Source of the DNA: Brochothrix campestris FSL F6-1037
Lineage (GTDB): Bacteria > Bacillota > Bacilli > Lactobacillales > Listeriaceae
Direction of reading: 5' to 3'
NCBI RefSeq assembly: GCF_000525915.1
Contig: NZ_AODH01000022.1
Span: 1 to 64,000 of the forward strand
Length of the DNA: 64,000 nucleotides
Each line of letters opens with the position of its first letter. Within the stretch, counting starts at the first letter, position 1. Positions 27,405 to 38,624 of this stretch are shown in pieces. The notes under the pieces were generated by a model, which searched no databases, was not told the origin of the DNA, and saw only the letters and a program-made list of their open reading frames with translations. The position numbers were made by a program, and so were the translations under genes.

Positions 27405-27753
27405 ATGAAAAAAACAGTCGAACTTTTTATTTATGGTGCTGAGATTTTGTGTCCTAGCTGTGTGAATATGCCTTCCTCGAAGGATACCGAAGAATGGTTG
27501 CGTGCTGCCTTATCACGTCATTTTCCAAATCAAGCTTGCACAGTGACCTACATCGATATTTTTTCCCCTCCAGAAGATGAACAACATCTCGCTATGGTGC
27601 ATCAAATTATTGAAGATGAACTATTTTATCCGGTTGTCGTCGCAAATCAAATCATCTTAGCAGAAGGACAACCACGATTAAAAAAAAGTCTACTCCTATT
27701 TAGAAACGCTAGGCTATATACCTGTCTCTCAAAAGAAAGAGAAAGTGATTTAA
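27405..27753 (+). CDS. yuzD: YuzD-like DUF1462 protein, C-terminal frameshift at an A8 run
   Basis: A thioredoxin-fold-like protein of the DUF1462 family, about 115 residues. The N-terminal half has GAEILCPSCVNMPSSKDTEE with the family CPSC pair near residues 16-19. The frame as written ends at 27758 with a tail unlike the family. Removing one A from the run 27680-27687 gives LKKVYSYLETLGYIPV, the expected end, and a stop at 27753. RBS AAAGGAG lies before the ATG. The function of YuzD is not established, but the pairing with yuzB and nfu recurs in Bacilli. Confidence 0.83.
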
Positions 27754-27754
27754 A

Positions 27755-28003
27755 ATGAACCCATTGATTGAATTCTGTGTCAACAACTTACTATCTGGCT
27801 CAGAACAAGCACTTAAAGAGCTGGAAAATGACGACCGTCTTGACGTCGTTAGCTATGACTGCCTAACCTATTGTGACACTTGTGCGACCTCACCTTATGC
27901 CTTAGTTGAAGGTGAAGTGATTCGTGGCAATACGCCGGATGAATTGATTCATAATATTTACACCTATTTATATGATGAAGATTATCTTGAAAAAGCAGAG
28001 TAA
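27755..28003 (+). CDS. yuzB: YuzB-like DUF1450 protein
   Basis: An 82-residue protein of the DUF1450 family. It starts NPLIEFCVNNLLSGSEQALK and has a cluster of cysteines in SYDCLTYCDTCATSPYALVEG (C36, C40 and C43 by eye), which could bind a metal or Fe-S cluster. The role is unknown. The start lies one base after the corrected yuzD stop, and no strong ribosome site is visible, so translation is probably coupled to yuzD. Confidence 0.85.
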   Translation: MNPLIEFCVNNLLSGSEQALKELENDDRLDVVSYDCLTYCDTCATSPYALVEGEVIRGNTPDELIHNIYTYLYDEDYLEKAE

Positions 28004-28017
28004 AGGACGGCTGAAAG

Positions 28018-28510
28018 ATGGCAAAAATAAAAAAAACAAATGCGATGCGAGAACTCGATAAATTAAACATCGCTTATGATATAACAACCTATGCTTGGGA
28101 TCCTGAACACCTTGATGCCTCTCATGCAAGCGAGTCAATCGGAATGAATGCTTCCACTGTTTATAAAACACTCGTCTTAAAAGGTGATAAAACTGGTCTA
28201 TTAGTTGCCTGTATTCCCGCTAAAGAAAAAATCGATTTAAAAAAAACTCGCTCGTATTAGTCAAAACAAACGTGTGGATATGTTAGACATCAAAGAATTA
28301 CTACCTGCTACCGGATACATCCGCGGTGGCTGCTCACCATTGGCGATGAAAAAACACTATCCAACTTATCTCCATGAACAAGGTCTTGAATTGAGTGAAT
28401 TAGCGATATCCGCGGGTAAACGTGGCATGCAAATCATTTTAGCGGGTACTGATCTTAAAGATGCCACTAACGCGACCTTTGCTAACCTAATTGAACAGGA
28501 ATCAAAATGA
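28018..28510 (+). pseudogene. ybaK: Cys-tRNA(Pro) deacylase YbaK/EbsC, frameshifted at an A8 run
   Basis: An editing enzyme that removes cysteine mischarged on tRNA-Pro, about 163 residues when corrected. The first part (from ATG 28018) has the family start KTNAMRELDKLNIAYDI and ASTVYKTLVLKGDK with the catalytic lysine. It breaks at the run 28239-28246. With one A fewer the frame continues as DLKKLARISQNKRVDMLD, then GYIRGGCSPLAMKK with the GGxSP loop, ending at 28510. The gene is third in the yuzD-yuzB unit, 15 bases after yuzB. Confidence 0.88.
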
Positions 28511-28542
28511 AAAAACGAACCGCCTAACGGTTCGTTTTTTCT
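28508..28542 (+). terminator. Bidirectional terminator after ybaK
   Basis: AAAAAACGAACCG and CGGTTCGTTTTTT form a perfect stem around CCTAA. The stop codon of the minus-strand gene 28524-29180 lies in the loop, so both convergent genes end here. Confidence 0.93.
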
Positions 28543-29180
28543 ATGTCTAATAAATAAAGTCCATCCATCATCAACCCAACATATTCGTTCGAACTAACAT
28601 TCACAACATCAAATACCTTCGTTGAAAAATGCAGCCACTCCCGTTCACACCCATCTTCAAAACAAATCGTTTTTTGTTCTGATGTATCAACTAATAAAAT
28701 CCCTTTGTCAGAGCAACACATCTGAGTATACTGCTTATTCAATTGTTGCTCGTCGTTTAGCATAAGTTGGTCGTCACGATATAAATACTTGCGGAGGAGA
28801 CTGCCATCGTCACTTAATGTAATCAATTCATGTGAGACTTTATCTAAATCAAAGGCAGAGATAGCTGCTGATAAATGGTGTGTCTTTATTAACACACCAG
28901 CCCTACTAAAATGATAAATCACACTTGTCGGAAAAGGGAGCGTGATTAACAAAGTTTCATTAAAAAGCAATGCCGGCACATCGAGCCAATTTTCTTGATG
29001 CTTTTCAATCAGTTCTAACACACTCATCCAAGCTTCACCAAATTTAGCCGTAATGTAGGCCTCCTCAGCTATTTCCTCGACTGCGGTTAGTCGAGTTTTA
29101 CGATATAGTTTTTCATCTTTATTGAAATACAAAGTATGATCCCTTACAAACAGATTCACACCTTCTGCAATGTAGCTCAC
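28524..29180 (-). CDS. Uncharacterised 218-residue protein
   Basis: I do not recognise a family. The start is taken at GTG 29180 because GGGGGAG sits six bases upstream. An open frame extends further upstream but runs back through the spx terminator. The protein is soluble, with no signal peptide or membrane helix. It alternates short beta-like stretches, for example VNLFVRDHTLYFNKDEKLYR, ITLSDDGSLLRKYLYRDDQL and KGILLVDTSEQKTICFEDG, in a pattern that recalls beta-propeller or WD-like repeats. That is only a visual impression. A Cys-Cys pair (QMCCSDKG) is present. It follows spx on the same strand across a weak terminator. Confidence 0.65.
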   Translation of the reverse strand: MSYIAEGVNLFVRDHTLYFNKDEKLYRKTRLTAVEEIAEEAYITAKFGEAWMSVLELIEKHQENWLDVPALLFNETLLITLPFPTSVIYHFSRAGVLIKTHHLSAAISAFDLDKVSHELITLSDDGSLLRKYLYRDDQLMLNDEQQLNKQYTQMCCSDKGILLVDTSEQKTICFEDGCEREWLHFSTKVFDVVNVSSNEYVGLMMDGLYLLDIEKTNR

Positions 29181-29197
29181 GTTGTTCTCCCCCTTAT

Positions 29198-29233
29198 AAA
29201 TAAACAGACGTCGCACATAGGCAACGTCTGTTT
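29198..29233 (-). terminator. Probable terminator of the spx gene
   Basis: AAACAGACGT (29202-29211) and ACGTCTGTTT (29224-29233) form a 10-bp stem just after the spx stop codon. The tail on the minus strand is TTTATTTATAAG, so it may be leaky, letting transcription reach the next gene. Confidence 0.7.
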
Positions 29234-29252
29234 GATTACAAGTTTCCACCTA

Positions 29253-29663
29253 TTAAATTGCTTCTTCAAGATTAAGTTTAGCTTGTAATGCAGATAATTC
29301 ATAATTTCTCACTTTACGTGGTAAGAAACTACGGATATCTTCTTGGTTAAAGCCTACTTCTAATCGTTTTTCATCGATTAAAATAGGACGTTTCATAATG
29401 GTTGGATTTTCAATCATCAAAGTGAATAGCTCATCCAATGTATAGTTATCAATATCTTTTTTTACATGTTGAAAGGCTTTAGATTTTTGCGAAATCACAT
29501 CATCTGTTCCATTTTCAGACAGGCTCAAAATTTCTTTTAATTGATCACGTGTTAATTTTTGTTTAAATAAGTTTTGTTCTTTAAATGGAATATTATGCTC
29601 TTTCAACCAAGCAACTGCTTTACGACAAGATGTACAACTCGGAGTAGTATAGATTGTTACCAT
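29253..29663 (-). CDS. spx: Spx/MgsR-family transcriptional regulator
   Basis: A 136-residue ArsC-like protein. The redox switch CTSC (C10 and C13) is in YTTPSCTSCRKAVAWL, and LTRDQLKEILSLSENGTDDV contains the conserved glycine region that contacts the RNA polymerase alpha C-terminal domain in Spx. Spx proteins do not bind DNA alone; they redirect polymerase under disulfide and envelope stress. Several paralogues usually exist in Lactobacillales, so this may be Spx, SpxA or MgsR-like. AAAGGGG precedes the ATG. Confidence 0.9.
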   Translation of the reverse strand: MVTIYTTPSCTSCRKAVAWLKEHNIPFKEQNLFKQKLTRDQLKEILSLSENGTDDVISQKSKAFQHVKKDIDNYTLDELFTLMIENPTIMKRPILIDEKRLEVGFNQEDIRSFLPRKVRNYELSALQAKLNLEEAI

Positions 29664-30009
29664 ATTCCAGGACCCCTTTCGATTTTAAAAGGCTTTGAGA
29701 TACAACCAAGACTTTATATTTATTTCCCGATATATGGAAAAATTAAACATTTTATAGTTCTGGCTTTGATTTTATATGAATTCAAGTATCTCTTAGACCT
29801 AATTATACCTCCTTATCGACTACTTGTCTAGATGTCCAACAATATTTCTTACTCAAACACTCGGAATTAAGTTAATCAACTTCGCGATGGCGCTAGGCAG
29901 GCTAGAATAGCCTTTTCCTAACATAAAAACAATCATAATTGACTATTGTTGCCCACGTTTCATTTTATGATGATTGCTATCAAAAAATTGAGACATCCTT
30001 CTCTTTAAA
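29664..30009. other. AT-rich intergenic region between eno and spx
   Basis: About 350 bases without a convincing gene. It must hold the spx promoter, but no clear -35/-10 pair stands out. A six-pair hairpin at 29715-29734 happens to carry the loop TATTTCCC also seen in repeat module B, without any flanking module sequence, so I treat it as probable chance. A small stem GGCTAGAATAGCC lies near 29901-29913. Confidence 0.5.
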
Positions 30010-30046
30010 AACAAAAAAAACTGCTACCCTTGCGGGAGTAGCAGTT
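30010..30046 (-). terminator. Terminator of eno
   Basis: AACTGCTACTCCC and GGGTAGCAGTT pair on the minus strand around GCAA and are followed by eight Ts. It ends the glycolytic transcript. Confidence 0.93.
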
Positions 30047-30060
30047 CTCATTTTCAAAAA

Positions 30061-31386
<1,326 letters not shown>

Positions 31387-31446
31387 TTATTTCCATCACT
31401 TATTTTACCCTGTTTTTCGGAAAAAACAAAGTAAAGTGACGAGTTT

Positions 31447-32975
31447 TTATTTAATAATTAATGATTCACCAGTCATTTCAACTGGTTTTTTAATGTTTAG
31501 TAAATCTAACATTGTTGGAGCGACATCCGCTAAGCGACCGCCTTCACGTAATGTTACACCTTTTTTAGTTACAATTACTGGCACTGGCACTGTTGTATGA
31601 GCGGTATGCGGTTCGCCCTCTGGTGTCGTCATTGTTTCTGAATTCCCGTGATCAGCGAAGATAATTGCAGCTCCACCTTTAGCAAGAATTGCATCAACGA
31701 CACGACCTAAGTTTTCATCAACAGCTTCAATTGCTTTAATTGTTGGTTCTACCATACCTGAATGTCCAACCATATCTGGATTGGCAAAGTTCAAGATGAT
31801 TGCATCATGCTTATCTGCTTCGATGTCTGCTACGAGCGCATCAGCCACTTCATAAGCACTCATTTCTGGTTGTAAATCGTATGTTTCAACTTTTGGCGAG
31901 TTGATTAAAATACGACTTTCGCCCGGAAACTCTTCATTACGTCCACCGTTCATAAAGAAGGTAACGTGTGGGTATTTCTCTGTTTCTGCAATACGTAACT
32001 GAGCTAACCCCTCATTGGATAACACTTCACCAATCACATTTGTCATTGGCATTGGTGCAAAAGCAACTTCTGCATCAATACTTGGGTTATAAAGTGTCAT
32101 TGTTACGTATTTCAAGTTCTCAACATGGTTGTCACGGTCAAAGAATTCCCATTCTTTATCAGTGAACGCATTTGATAATTGGATGGCACGATCAGGACGG
32201 AAGTTAAAGAAAATAACAGCGTCGTTATCGTTAACGGTTGCAACTGGTTGACCATCTTTAGTGATGACAGTTGGCACGACAAATTCATCATTCTTCCCAG
32301 CAGCATAAGAAGCTTCAACTGCTTCTTTTGCGGATGCTGCTGTTGCGCCAGTCCCATTTGTGATAGCGTTGTATGCTTTTTCAACACGTTCCCAACGTTT
32401 ATCACGGTCCATAGCGTAGAAGCGACCAGAAATTGTAGCAATTTCGCCGTATCCAAGTTCAGCAATCTTAGCATTAACTGTGTCAATGTAACCTAAGGCT
32501 GAACGAGGTGCGACGTCACGTCCATCTGTAAACAGGTGGAGATACGTGTGTTTAACGCCTTGTTCTTTCGCTGTTTCTAACAGTGAAAGCAGGTGGTTAA
32601 TGTGACTATGCACACCACCATCAGACAAGAGACCAAACAAATGTAAATTTGAATCGTTGTCTTTCGTATGTGTATAAGCACCATTTAAGACCGGGTTCGT
32701 TTGGAACTCGCCATCAGTGATTGCTTTGTCGATACGTGTTAACGATTGATACACAATACGACCTGCACCGATGTTTGTATGACCAACTTCAGAATTCCCC
32801 ATTTGACCTTCAGGCAGACCAACATCTAAGCCAGCAGCTTTCAGTTGACCATGTGGAAACTCAGCCATATAACGATCGAGGTTTGGTTTTTTCGCTAAGG
32901 CAACTGCGTTTCCGACAGTTTCATCGCGTAAACCGAGGCCATCTAAAATGATAATTGCAACAGGGGCTTTAGTCA

Positions 32976-32976
<1 letters not shown>
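31447..32976 (-). CDS. gpmI: 2,3-Bisphosphoglycerate-independent phosphoglycerate mutase
   Basis: A 509-residue manganese-dependent mutase of the alkaline phosphatase superfamily. The metal ligand D12 is in [11 protein letters not shown], the phosphoserine S62 in [20 protein letters not shown], and metal ligands recur in [11 protein letters not shown] and [10 protein letters not shown]. Many lactic acid bacteria use only the cofactor-dependent enzyme, so the iPGM type is a useful taxonomic hint. The start codon overlaps the tpiA stop (TAATG), so the two are translationally coupled. Confidence 0.97.
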
Positions 32977-33746
<770 letters not shown>

Positions 33747-33765
33747 TCAACGAAACTAATTTTTA

Positions 33766-34947
33766 TTATTTGTTATCTAACGCTTCAACGCCTGGTAATA
33801 CTTTGCCTTCGATAAACTCAAGTGAAGCACCACCACCAGTTGAAATGTGGCTCATTTGATCAGCAAGGTTGAATTTTTCAGCTGCTGCTGCAGAATCCCC
33901 ACCACCGATAATTGAGTAAGCATCAGAATCAGCTAATGCTTGGGCCACACCTTTAGTACCGTTAGCGAATGCGTTTAATTCAAACACACCCATTGGTCCG
34001 TTCCAAATAACAAGTTTAGATTCAGCAATTACTTTGCTGTATAATTCAACTGTTTTTGGTCCAATATCAAGTGCTTCCCAGTCAGACGGAATTTCAGTAA
34101 TTGGTACCACTTTACGCGGTACGTCTTCGCCAAAACCATCTGCGACAACAGCATCAACTGGTTGTAAGAAGTTAACACCTTTTTCTTCTGCTTTCTTAAG
34201 GAAAGACAGTGCAAGTTCTTGTTTGTCTGCTTCAAGTAATGATTTACCAATTTCAAGGCCACGTGCTTTAGCAAATGTGTATGCTAAACCACCACCGATG
34301 ATTAAGTTATCGACTTTGTCGAGTAAGTTTTCAATTACGCCGATTTTATCTTTAACTTTTGCACCACCGATAATAGCTGTGAATGGGCGTTCTGGGTTTT
34401 CCATTGCTTTACCTAATACTTCTAATTCTTTTTCCATTAAGAAGCCGGCAACAGCTGGGATTTCATGTGCAATACCTGTTGTTGAAGCATGCGCACGGTG
34501 AGCAGCACCAAATGCATCATTAACAAAGATATCTGCTAAAGCAGCAAATTCTTTTGCTAATTCTGGATCGTTTTTAGTTTCACCTGGATAGAAACGAACG
34601 TTTTCAAGAACTAAAATATCGCCATCAGTCATCGCATCGATTTCAGCTTTAACATTAGCACCATAAGCTTCATCTACTTTTTTCACTTCTTTGCCTAATA
34701 AATCAGCTAAACGTTTTGCGGGTGCGTTTAAGCGTAATTCTTCAACAACTTCGCCGTTAGGACGACCTAAGTGACTTGCTAATAAAACTTTAGCACCATT
34801 TTCTGCTAAAAATTTGATTGTTGGTAATGCTGCACGAATACGAGTATCGTCAGTAATGACGCCATCTTTAAGTGGCACGTTAAAGTCGACACGAGTAAAG
34901 ACAACTTTGCCTTTAACATCGATATCACGAATTGATTTTTTGTTCAT
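33766..34947 (-). CDS. pgk: Phosphoglycerate kinase
   Basis: A 393-residue two-domain kinase producing ATP from 1,3-bisphosphoglycerate. It shows the substrate loop [11 protein letters not shown] near 20, SHLGRPNG, and [18 protein letters not shown]. The ATP-domain segment [16 protein letters not shown] is near 195, with C-terminal [18 protein letters not shown] lies before the ATG. The upstream intergenic region contains an inverted repeat and a hairpin that may set relative expression against gap. Confidence 0.98.
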   Translation of the reverse strand: MNKKSIRDIDVKGKVVFTRVDFNVPLKDGVITDDTRIRAALPTIKFLAENGAKVLLASHLGRPNGEVVEELRLNAPAKRLADLLGKEVKKVDEAYGANVKAEIDAMTDGDILVLENVRFYPGETKNDPELAKEFAALADIFVNDAFGAAHRAHASTTGIAHEIPAVAGFLMEKELEVLGKAMENPERPFTAIIGGAKVKDKIGVIENLLDKVDNLIIGGGLAYTFAKARGLEIGKSLLEADKQELALSFLKKAEEKGVNFLQPVDAVVADGFGEDVPRKVVPITEIPSDWEALDIGPKTVELYSKVIAESKLVIWNGPMGVFELNAFANGTKGVAQALADSDAYSIIGGGDSAAAAEKFNLADQMSHISTGGGASLEFIEGKVLPGVEALDNK

Positions 34948-34973
34948 ATGTCATAGCCTCCAGAATAATTAGT

Positions 34974-35025
34974 TAATCGTTTAAACGATTATTGAACAAT
35001 AGCGGAAACTCTCGTTTCCGCTATT
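34974..35025 (-). terminator. Palindrome and hairpin between gap and pgk
   Basis: Two structures lie in the 119-base gap. AATAGCGGAAA (34998-35008) and TTTCCGCTATT (35015-35025) form an 11-bp stem with only a weak T tail (TTGTTCAATAATCG), so it is more likely an attenuating or mRNA-stabilising hairpin than a full terminator. Directly downstream, TAATCGTTTAAACGATTA (34974-34991) is an 18-bp perfect palindrome just before the pgk ribosome site. In several Firmicutes gap mRNA is processed away from the downstream genes, which would fit. Confidence 0.6.
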
Positions 35026-35066
35026 ATTCATTTCTTATGAAAATGTCGCTGTTTTACAACAGTTTA

Positions 35067-36083
35067 TTATTTAGCTAATTTAGCAAAGTAAGCTAATGTA
35101 CGAACTAATTGAGAAGTGTAAGACATTTCGTTATCGTACCAAGCTACAGTTTTAACTAATTGAGTATCGCCAACAGTCATAACTTTAGTTTGAGTTTCAT
35201 CAAATAATGAACCATAGTTAATACCTACGATATCAGAAGAAACGATTGGGTCATTTGTGTAACCGAAAGTTTCAGGAATTGAATCAGAGTAAGCTTTCAT
35301 TGCAGCGTTAACTTCTTCAACAGAAACTTTTTTGTCTAAAACAGTTACTAATTCAGTTAATGAACCAGTTGGAACTGGAACACGTTGAGCAGCACCGTCT
35401 AATTTACCAACTAATTCTGGTAATACAAGGCCGATAGCTTTAGCAGCACCAGTAGTGTTTGGAACAATGTTAGCTGCAGCAGCACGTGCACGACGTAAGT
35501 CACCGTTACGGTTTGGAGCATCTAATGTGTTTTGGTCACCTGTGTAAGCGTGGATAGTTGTCATTAAACCAGAAGTGATACCAAAGTTATCTTGTAACGC
35601 TTTAGCCATAGGAGCTAAACAGTTAGTAGTACATGAAGCACCAGAGATAACTGTTTCAGAACCGTCTAATTCGTTATGGTTAACGTTGTAAACGATTGTT
35701 TTCATGTTACCTGATGCAGGTGCAGAGATAACAACTTTTTTAGCGCCACCTTGTAAGTGTAATTCAGCTTTTTCTTGAGTAGTGAAGAAACCAGTACATT
35801 CAAGAACGATGTCTACGCCTAATTCGCCCCAAGGGATTTTAGCTGGGTCTGGTTGAGCAGAAACAACTAATTTTTTACCGTTAACGTTGAAGAAACCTTC
35901 GTGTACTTCAACTTCGCCGTCGAAACGACCTTGTGTTGTATCATATTTTAATAAATGTGCTAATTGTGAAGCATCAGTTAAGTCGTTGATTGCTACAACT
36001 TCCAAACCTTCTACGTTTTGCATACGACGGAACGCTAAACGACCAATACGTCCGAATCCATTAATACCTACTTTTACTGTCAT
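35067..36083 (-). CDS. gap: Glyceraldehyde-3-phosphate dehydrogenase
   Basis: A 338-residue NAD-dependent enzyme. The Rossmann motif is [16 protein letters not shown], and the catalytic cysteine is C151 in [14 protein letters not shown], followed by the histidine in TIHAYTGDQ. The aspartate in AINDLTD after beta-2 favours NAD over NADP. It is the first enzyme gene behind cggR, 47 bases away, and its codon bias is extreme. GAGGAATT lies before the ATG. Confidence 0.98.
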   Translation of the reverse strand: MTVKVGINGFGRIGRLAFRRMQNVEGLEVVAINDLTDASQLAHLLKYDTTQGRFDGEVEVHEGFFNVNGKKLVVSAQPDPAKIPWGELGVDIVLECTGFFTTQEKAELHLQGGAKKVVISAPASGNMKTIVYNVNHNELDGSETVISGASCTTNCLAPMAKALQDNFGITSGLMTTIHAYTGDQNTLDAPNRNGDLRRARAAAANIVPNTTGAAKAIGLVLPELVGKLDGAAQRVPVPTGSLTELVTVLDKKVSVEEVNAAMKAYSDSIPETFGYTNDPIVSSDIVGINYGSLFDETQTKVMTVGDTQLVKTVAWYDNEMSYTSQLVRTLAYFAKLAK

Positions 36084-36130
36084 GAGTAAATTCCTCCTTC
36101 AATAATTGAAAGTTCTATATTTTAAAAGGG

Positions 36131-37156
36131 TTAGCCTTCTAAAAGCTTATGTGCTGCACCCTCATCTGTGAATAATATCGCATGATGAGGGGCATGTTTG
36201 ACGAATGATGCAATCGCCTTAGCTTTGGACTTACCACCTGCACCAATAAAGACGTGAGGGATATTTGCGAGCTCTCCAAGCTGTAAACCGATTGTTGGCA
36301 CCTGATACACTACATTCCCGTTTTCATCAAAATAATAACCAAAAGCTTCACCTACGGCTTGCTTTTCTTTGATAATTTCGAGGGTGTTTGTATCGGTATG
36401 CCGTCTTTGCGTCATTGTCACTGCATCGCCAATTCCATGCAACACTGCGTTTGCCGATTGTAGCAAATTAAGTGTGTCACGTACAGTTGGTTCTGCAAGT
36501 AAAGAGCGATAAGTTGATTCCGTCACTTGTTCGGGCACATAGAGTGCACGGTGACGTGTACCGGTTTTTTCTGCCAAGCGTGAGCAGATTGTATTGGCTT
36601 GGTTACTTAACTCTTCACCTAAGCCTCCACGGGCAGGCACAAATAATAAATCACGCCCGTTGGCGAAATTAGCTGGCGCAATGCCGGCAATTTCAGCCAT
36701 TGTTGTACCACCGTTAACGGCAATTACGTCGCCATCAATCAGCACTTTGTCCAGGGCTGTAATCATCGCACGACAGAGATCTTGTTTCACCCAAGCGGCA
36801 ACATCACTATCTCCTTGTACAATAACCACGTGAGCGATGCTTAGCTTTTGCGCTAATGCATCTTCCAACTGTCTAATTTCAGATGTTTCATCGATAACTG
36901 TAATCAACTCATGATACACAGTTTTACCAATTTCTGTTATCGACATTCCAGCGGAAGTCATTGTGATTAATTGTCGGTCTTTCAAAAAAGCTACCTCAGT
37001 ACGCAATACTCGTTCTGACATTCCTAGCATTTCCGCTAAGGCACGCCGACCGATCGGTTGTGCAAAATAAATCGAACGTAAAATCCGATACCGTTTTTGC
37101 ATAACAATGAAAATGTCGGGTACTAATCGTTTTTGAACTTTCAACAATTCTTGCAT
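36131..37156 (-). CDS. cggR: Central glycolytic genes regulator CggR
   Basis: A 341-residue SorC-family repressor. The N-terminal helix-turn-helix (RALAEMLGMSERVLRTEVAF, near 38-57) is followed by a sugar-phosphate-binding domain with VIAVNGGTTMAEIAGI near 145 and FVPARGGLGEELSNQA near 172. In Bacillus, CggR represses the gap operon and is released by fructose 1,6-bisphosphate. Its position directly before gap supports the same role. An operator-like site lies just upstream of its start. Confidence 0.95.
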   Translation of the reverse strand: MQELLKVQKRLVPDIFIVMQKRYRILRSIYFAQPIGRRALAEMLGMSERVLRTEVAFLKDRQLITMTSAGMSITEIGKTVYHELITVIDETSEIRQLEDALAQKLSIAHVVIVQGDSDVAAWVKQDLCRAMITALDKVLIDGDVIAVNGGTTMAEIAGIAPANFANGRDLLFVPARGGLGEELSNQANTICSRLAEKTGTRHRALYVPEQVTESTYRSLLAEPTVRDTLNLLQSANAVLHGIGDAVTMTQRRHTDTNTLEIIKEKQAVGEAFGYYFDENGNVVYQVPTIGLQLGELANIPHVFIGAGGKSKAKAIASFVKHAPHHAILFTDEGAAHKLLEG

Positions 37157-37178
37157 AATCTGACATCCCTCACTGTCT

Positions 37179-37299
37179 GGACGTTTTTTGACCCAGCGGT
37201 CATTTTTTTGTCCCGCTAACTCAAAAAAAAAATATTTCGTACTGTCTAAGCAATACTAACTTACACTCTTATAGTAACAGATTTCCGTTTCTTTTTCAA
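37179..37299 (-). promoter_or_regulatory. cggR operon promoter and CggR operator
   Basis: On the minus strand TTGAAA (37294-37299) and TACTAT (37271-37276) are 17 bases apart and form a reasonable promoter. About 55 bases downstream, at 37179-37215, is GCGGGACAAAAAAATGACC followed by GCTGGGTCAAAAAACGTCC. This is two tandem half-sites close to the CGGGAC-N6-TGTC pattern repeated in the B. subtilis CggR operator. Binding downstream of the start would block elongation. Together these suggest autoregulation of the whole cggR-gap-pgk-tpi-gpmI-eno unit. Confidence 0.75.
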
Positions 37300-37449
37300 C
37301 TATATTGTTTAAATAAACTCATATTTAAAAACCTTACTCTTCTCCTATTTATTTGATAGCCTAGTTCGATAGATAGCACGCTAAAATATGACATCCTTTT
37401 TAACGCGTGTTACTATAGAAGTAATGAATTCGTACAAGGAGGTTGTTTC

Positions 37450-37686
37450 ATGAATTGGTTAAAAAAAGGGTGGTATTACATTCTACCAATACTCGCGCTC
37501 ATCTTAAGCTTAATGAGCGATCAAAAAATAGACAAAAGTTTAGTGATGATTGTCGCTGGTGTGTTGTTGTTGATGATTTTAATGGATATTAGCAAGTATC
37601 GTATTTTGCAAGAAAAACGTAAAAAAGAAGCCGAGCAACAAACGAGCACCATCGCACAGGAGAGCACTAACAAAAAGAAACGCTAA
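37450..37686 (+). CDS. Small membrane protein with basic C-terminal tail
   Basis: A 78-residue protein preceded by a strong ribosome site (AAGGAGG, six bases before ATG). It has two hydrophobic segments, WYYILPILALILSLM and SLVMIVAGVLLLMILMDI, then a highly charged end (QEKRKKEAEQQ and a final KKKR). I do not recognise the family. The divergent cggR unit and the downstream terminator show that it is a single-gene transcript. A role at the membrane, with the tail in the cytoplasm by the positive-inside rule, is inference. Confidence 0.72.
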   Translation: MNWLKKGWYYILPILALILSLMSDQKIDKSLVMIVAGVLLLMILMDISKYRILQEKRKKEAEQQTSTIAQESTNKKKR

Positions 37687-37694
37687 TAGCATAC

Positions 37695-37742
37695 AAAAAA
37701 GGTGACCTACGCAACTAACAATCGCATAGGTCACCTTTTTTT
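37695..37742 (+). terminator. Terminator of the small membrane protein gene
   Basis: AAAAAAGGTGACCTA and TAGGTCACCTTTTTTT form a long stem with T/A runs on both sides. On the minus strand it would also end the transcript carrying the tRNA gene. Confidence 0.93.
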
Positions 37743-37750
37743 GTATTAGA

Positions 37751-37822
37751 TGCCCTCGGGGGGAATCGAACCCCCATCTTAAGAACCGGAATCTTATGTT
37801 CTATCCATTATACTACAAGGGC
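37751..37822 (-). tRNA. tRNA-Arg (anticodon CCG)
   Basis: On the minus strand the gene begins GCCCTTG and ends CGAGGGCA without an encoded CCA. The acceptor stem pairs GCCCTTG with CGAGGGC, allowing one G-T pair. The anticodon arm is TAAGA-TTCCGGT-TCTTA, giving the anticodon CCG, which reads the arginine codon CGG. The T arm is GGGGG-TTCGATT-CCCCC. It is 72 bases long and stands alone, not in a tRNA cluster. Confidence 0.95.
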
Positions 37823-37889
37823 AAAAAACAAGTCTGTTCTAAAACGAACACACTTGTAATTGTAGCTATCACAGACGTTATTGTCAACC

Positions 37890-38612
37890 TTATTTATTTT
37901 GACGGCGGGCAAAATCGACAAAGCGGAACTTATCCAAACGATGTCGTGAAATCGTATATTGAATAAAAGCGGTGTTTTCAAGATGAACATCACTTCTTAC
38001 AACAACAACATGTGTATCACCATGAAGATCTAATAACTGTTGATCTTCGAGCGTCACTGGTTCGACTGTGTATTGTTTATGGGCAAAATCAATCGTCAAA
38101 CCGAGGTCCTTTTCCATATAATCATAGATCGAATCTTCGGCCCGTTTTGTTGGCATCTCAGCTACAAATTCTTTTGCTAAATAATCATCATCGATAATAA
38201 CAGCTTCATCATCGATAAACCGCACACGTGTCAAGTGAATGACCGGTGTATCAGAGCGCATACCTAGTCGCTTCGAAATTTCGAGTGGCAATACTTGTTC
38301 TTCATTGCGGATGACCTTCGTTGTGGTCGCTTTTGCTTTCACTGTCATCAATTCTTTAAAACTCGTCAAGCCCGATACAGGAAAATCAAACCGCGTTTGA
38401 TCTAATACAATCGACCCTTTACCCTGTTGTTTTTGAATATAACCGGTTTCTCGCAAACGTCGAAGCGCCTTACGTACTGTTTCACGCGAAACGTTATATT
38501 GCTCAGCTAAATCATTTTCACTACGGAGTGGTTCACCAACACGATATTTTTTTTCATCAATCGCTTGTGCTAGTTCTTCGTAAATTTTCATAAACTTATT
38601 TTGACTCGCCAT
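37890..38612 (-). CDS. treR: Trehalose operon repressor TreR, GntR family
   Basis: A 240-residue repressor with an N-terminal winged helix of the GntR family (RSENDLAEQYNVSRETVRKA; LRRLRETGYIQKQQGKGSIV) and a C-terminal UTRA effector domain. ATG 38612 is preferred since GGGG lies six bases upstream; an in-frame GTG is four codons earlier. In Bacillus, TreR releases its operator on binding trehalose 6-phosphate. It follows treC by about a dozen bases. Matching palindromes lie in both tre promoters, which strongly supports the assignment. Confidence 0.92.
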   Translation of the reverse strand: MASQNKFMKIYEELAQAIDEKKYRVGEPLRSENDLAEQYNVSRETVRKALRRLRETGYIQKQQGKGSIVLDQTRFDFPVSGLTSFKELMTVKAKATTTKVIRNEEQVLPLEISKRLGMRSDTPVIHLTRVRFIDDEAVIIDDDYLAKEFVAEMPTKRAEDSIYDYMEKDLGLTIDFAHKQYTVEPVTLEDQQLLDLHGDTHVVVVRSDVHLENTAFIQYTISRHRLDKFRFVDFARRQNK

Positions 38613-38624
38613 TCGTTTCCCCAC

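Noticed and set aside
29178-29249. Longer N-terminus for the orphan protein
   Set aside because: The extension is read through the spx terminator hairpin and lacks a ribosome site, while GGGGGAG precedes GTG 29180.
29712-29737. Seventh copy of the TATTTCCC hairpin
   Set aside because: The six-pair stem and loop match, but no flanking A, B or C module sequence is present and the orientation relative to genes differs, so chance is likely in AT-rich DNA.
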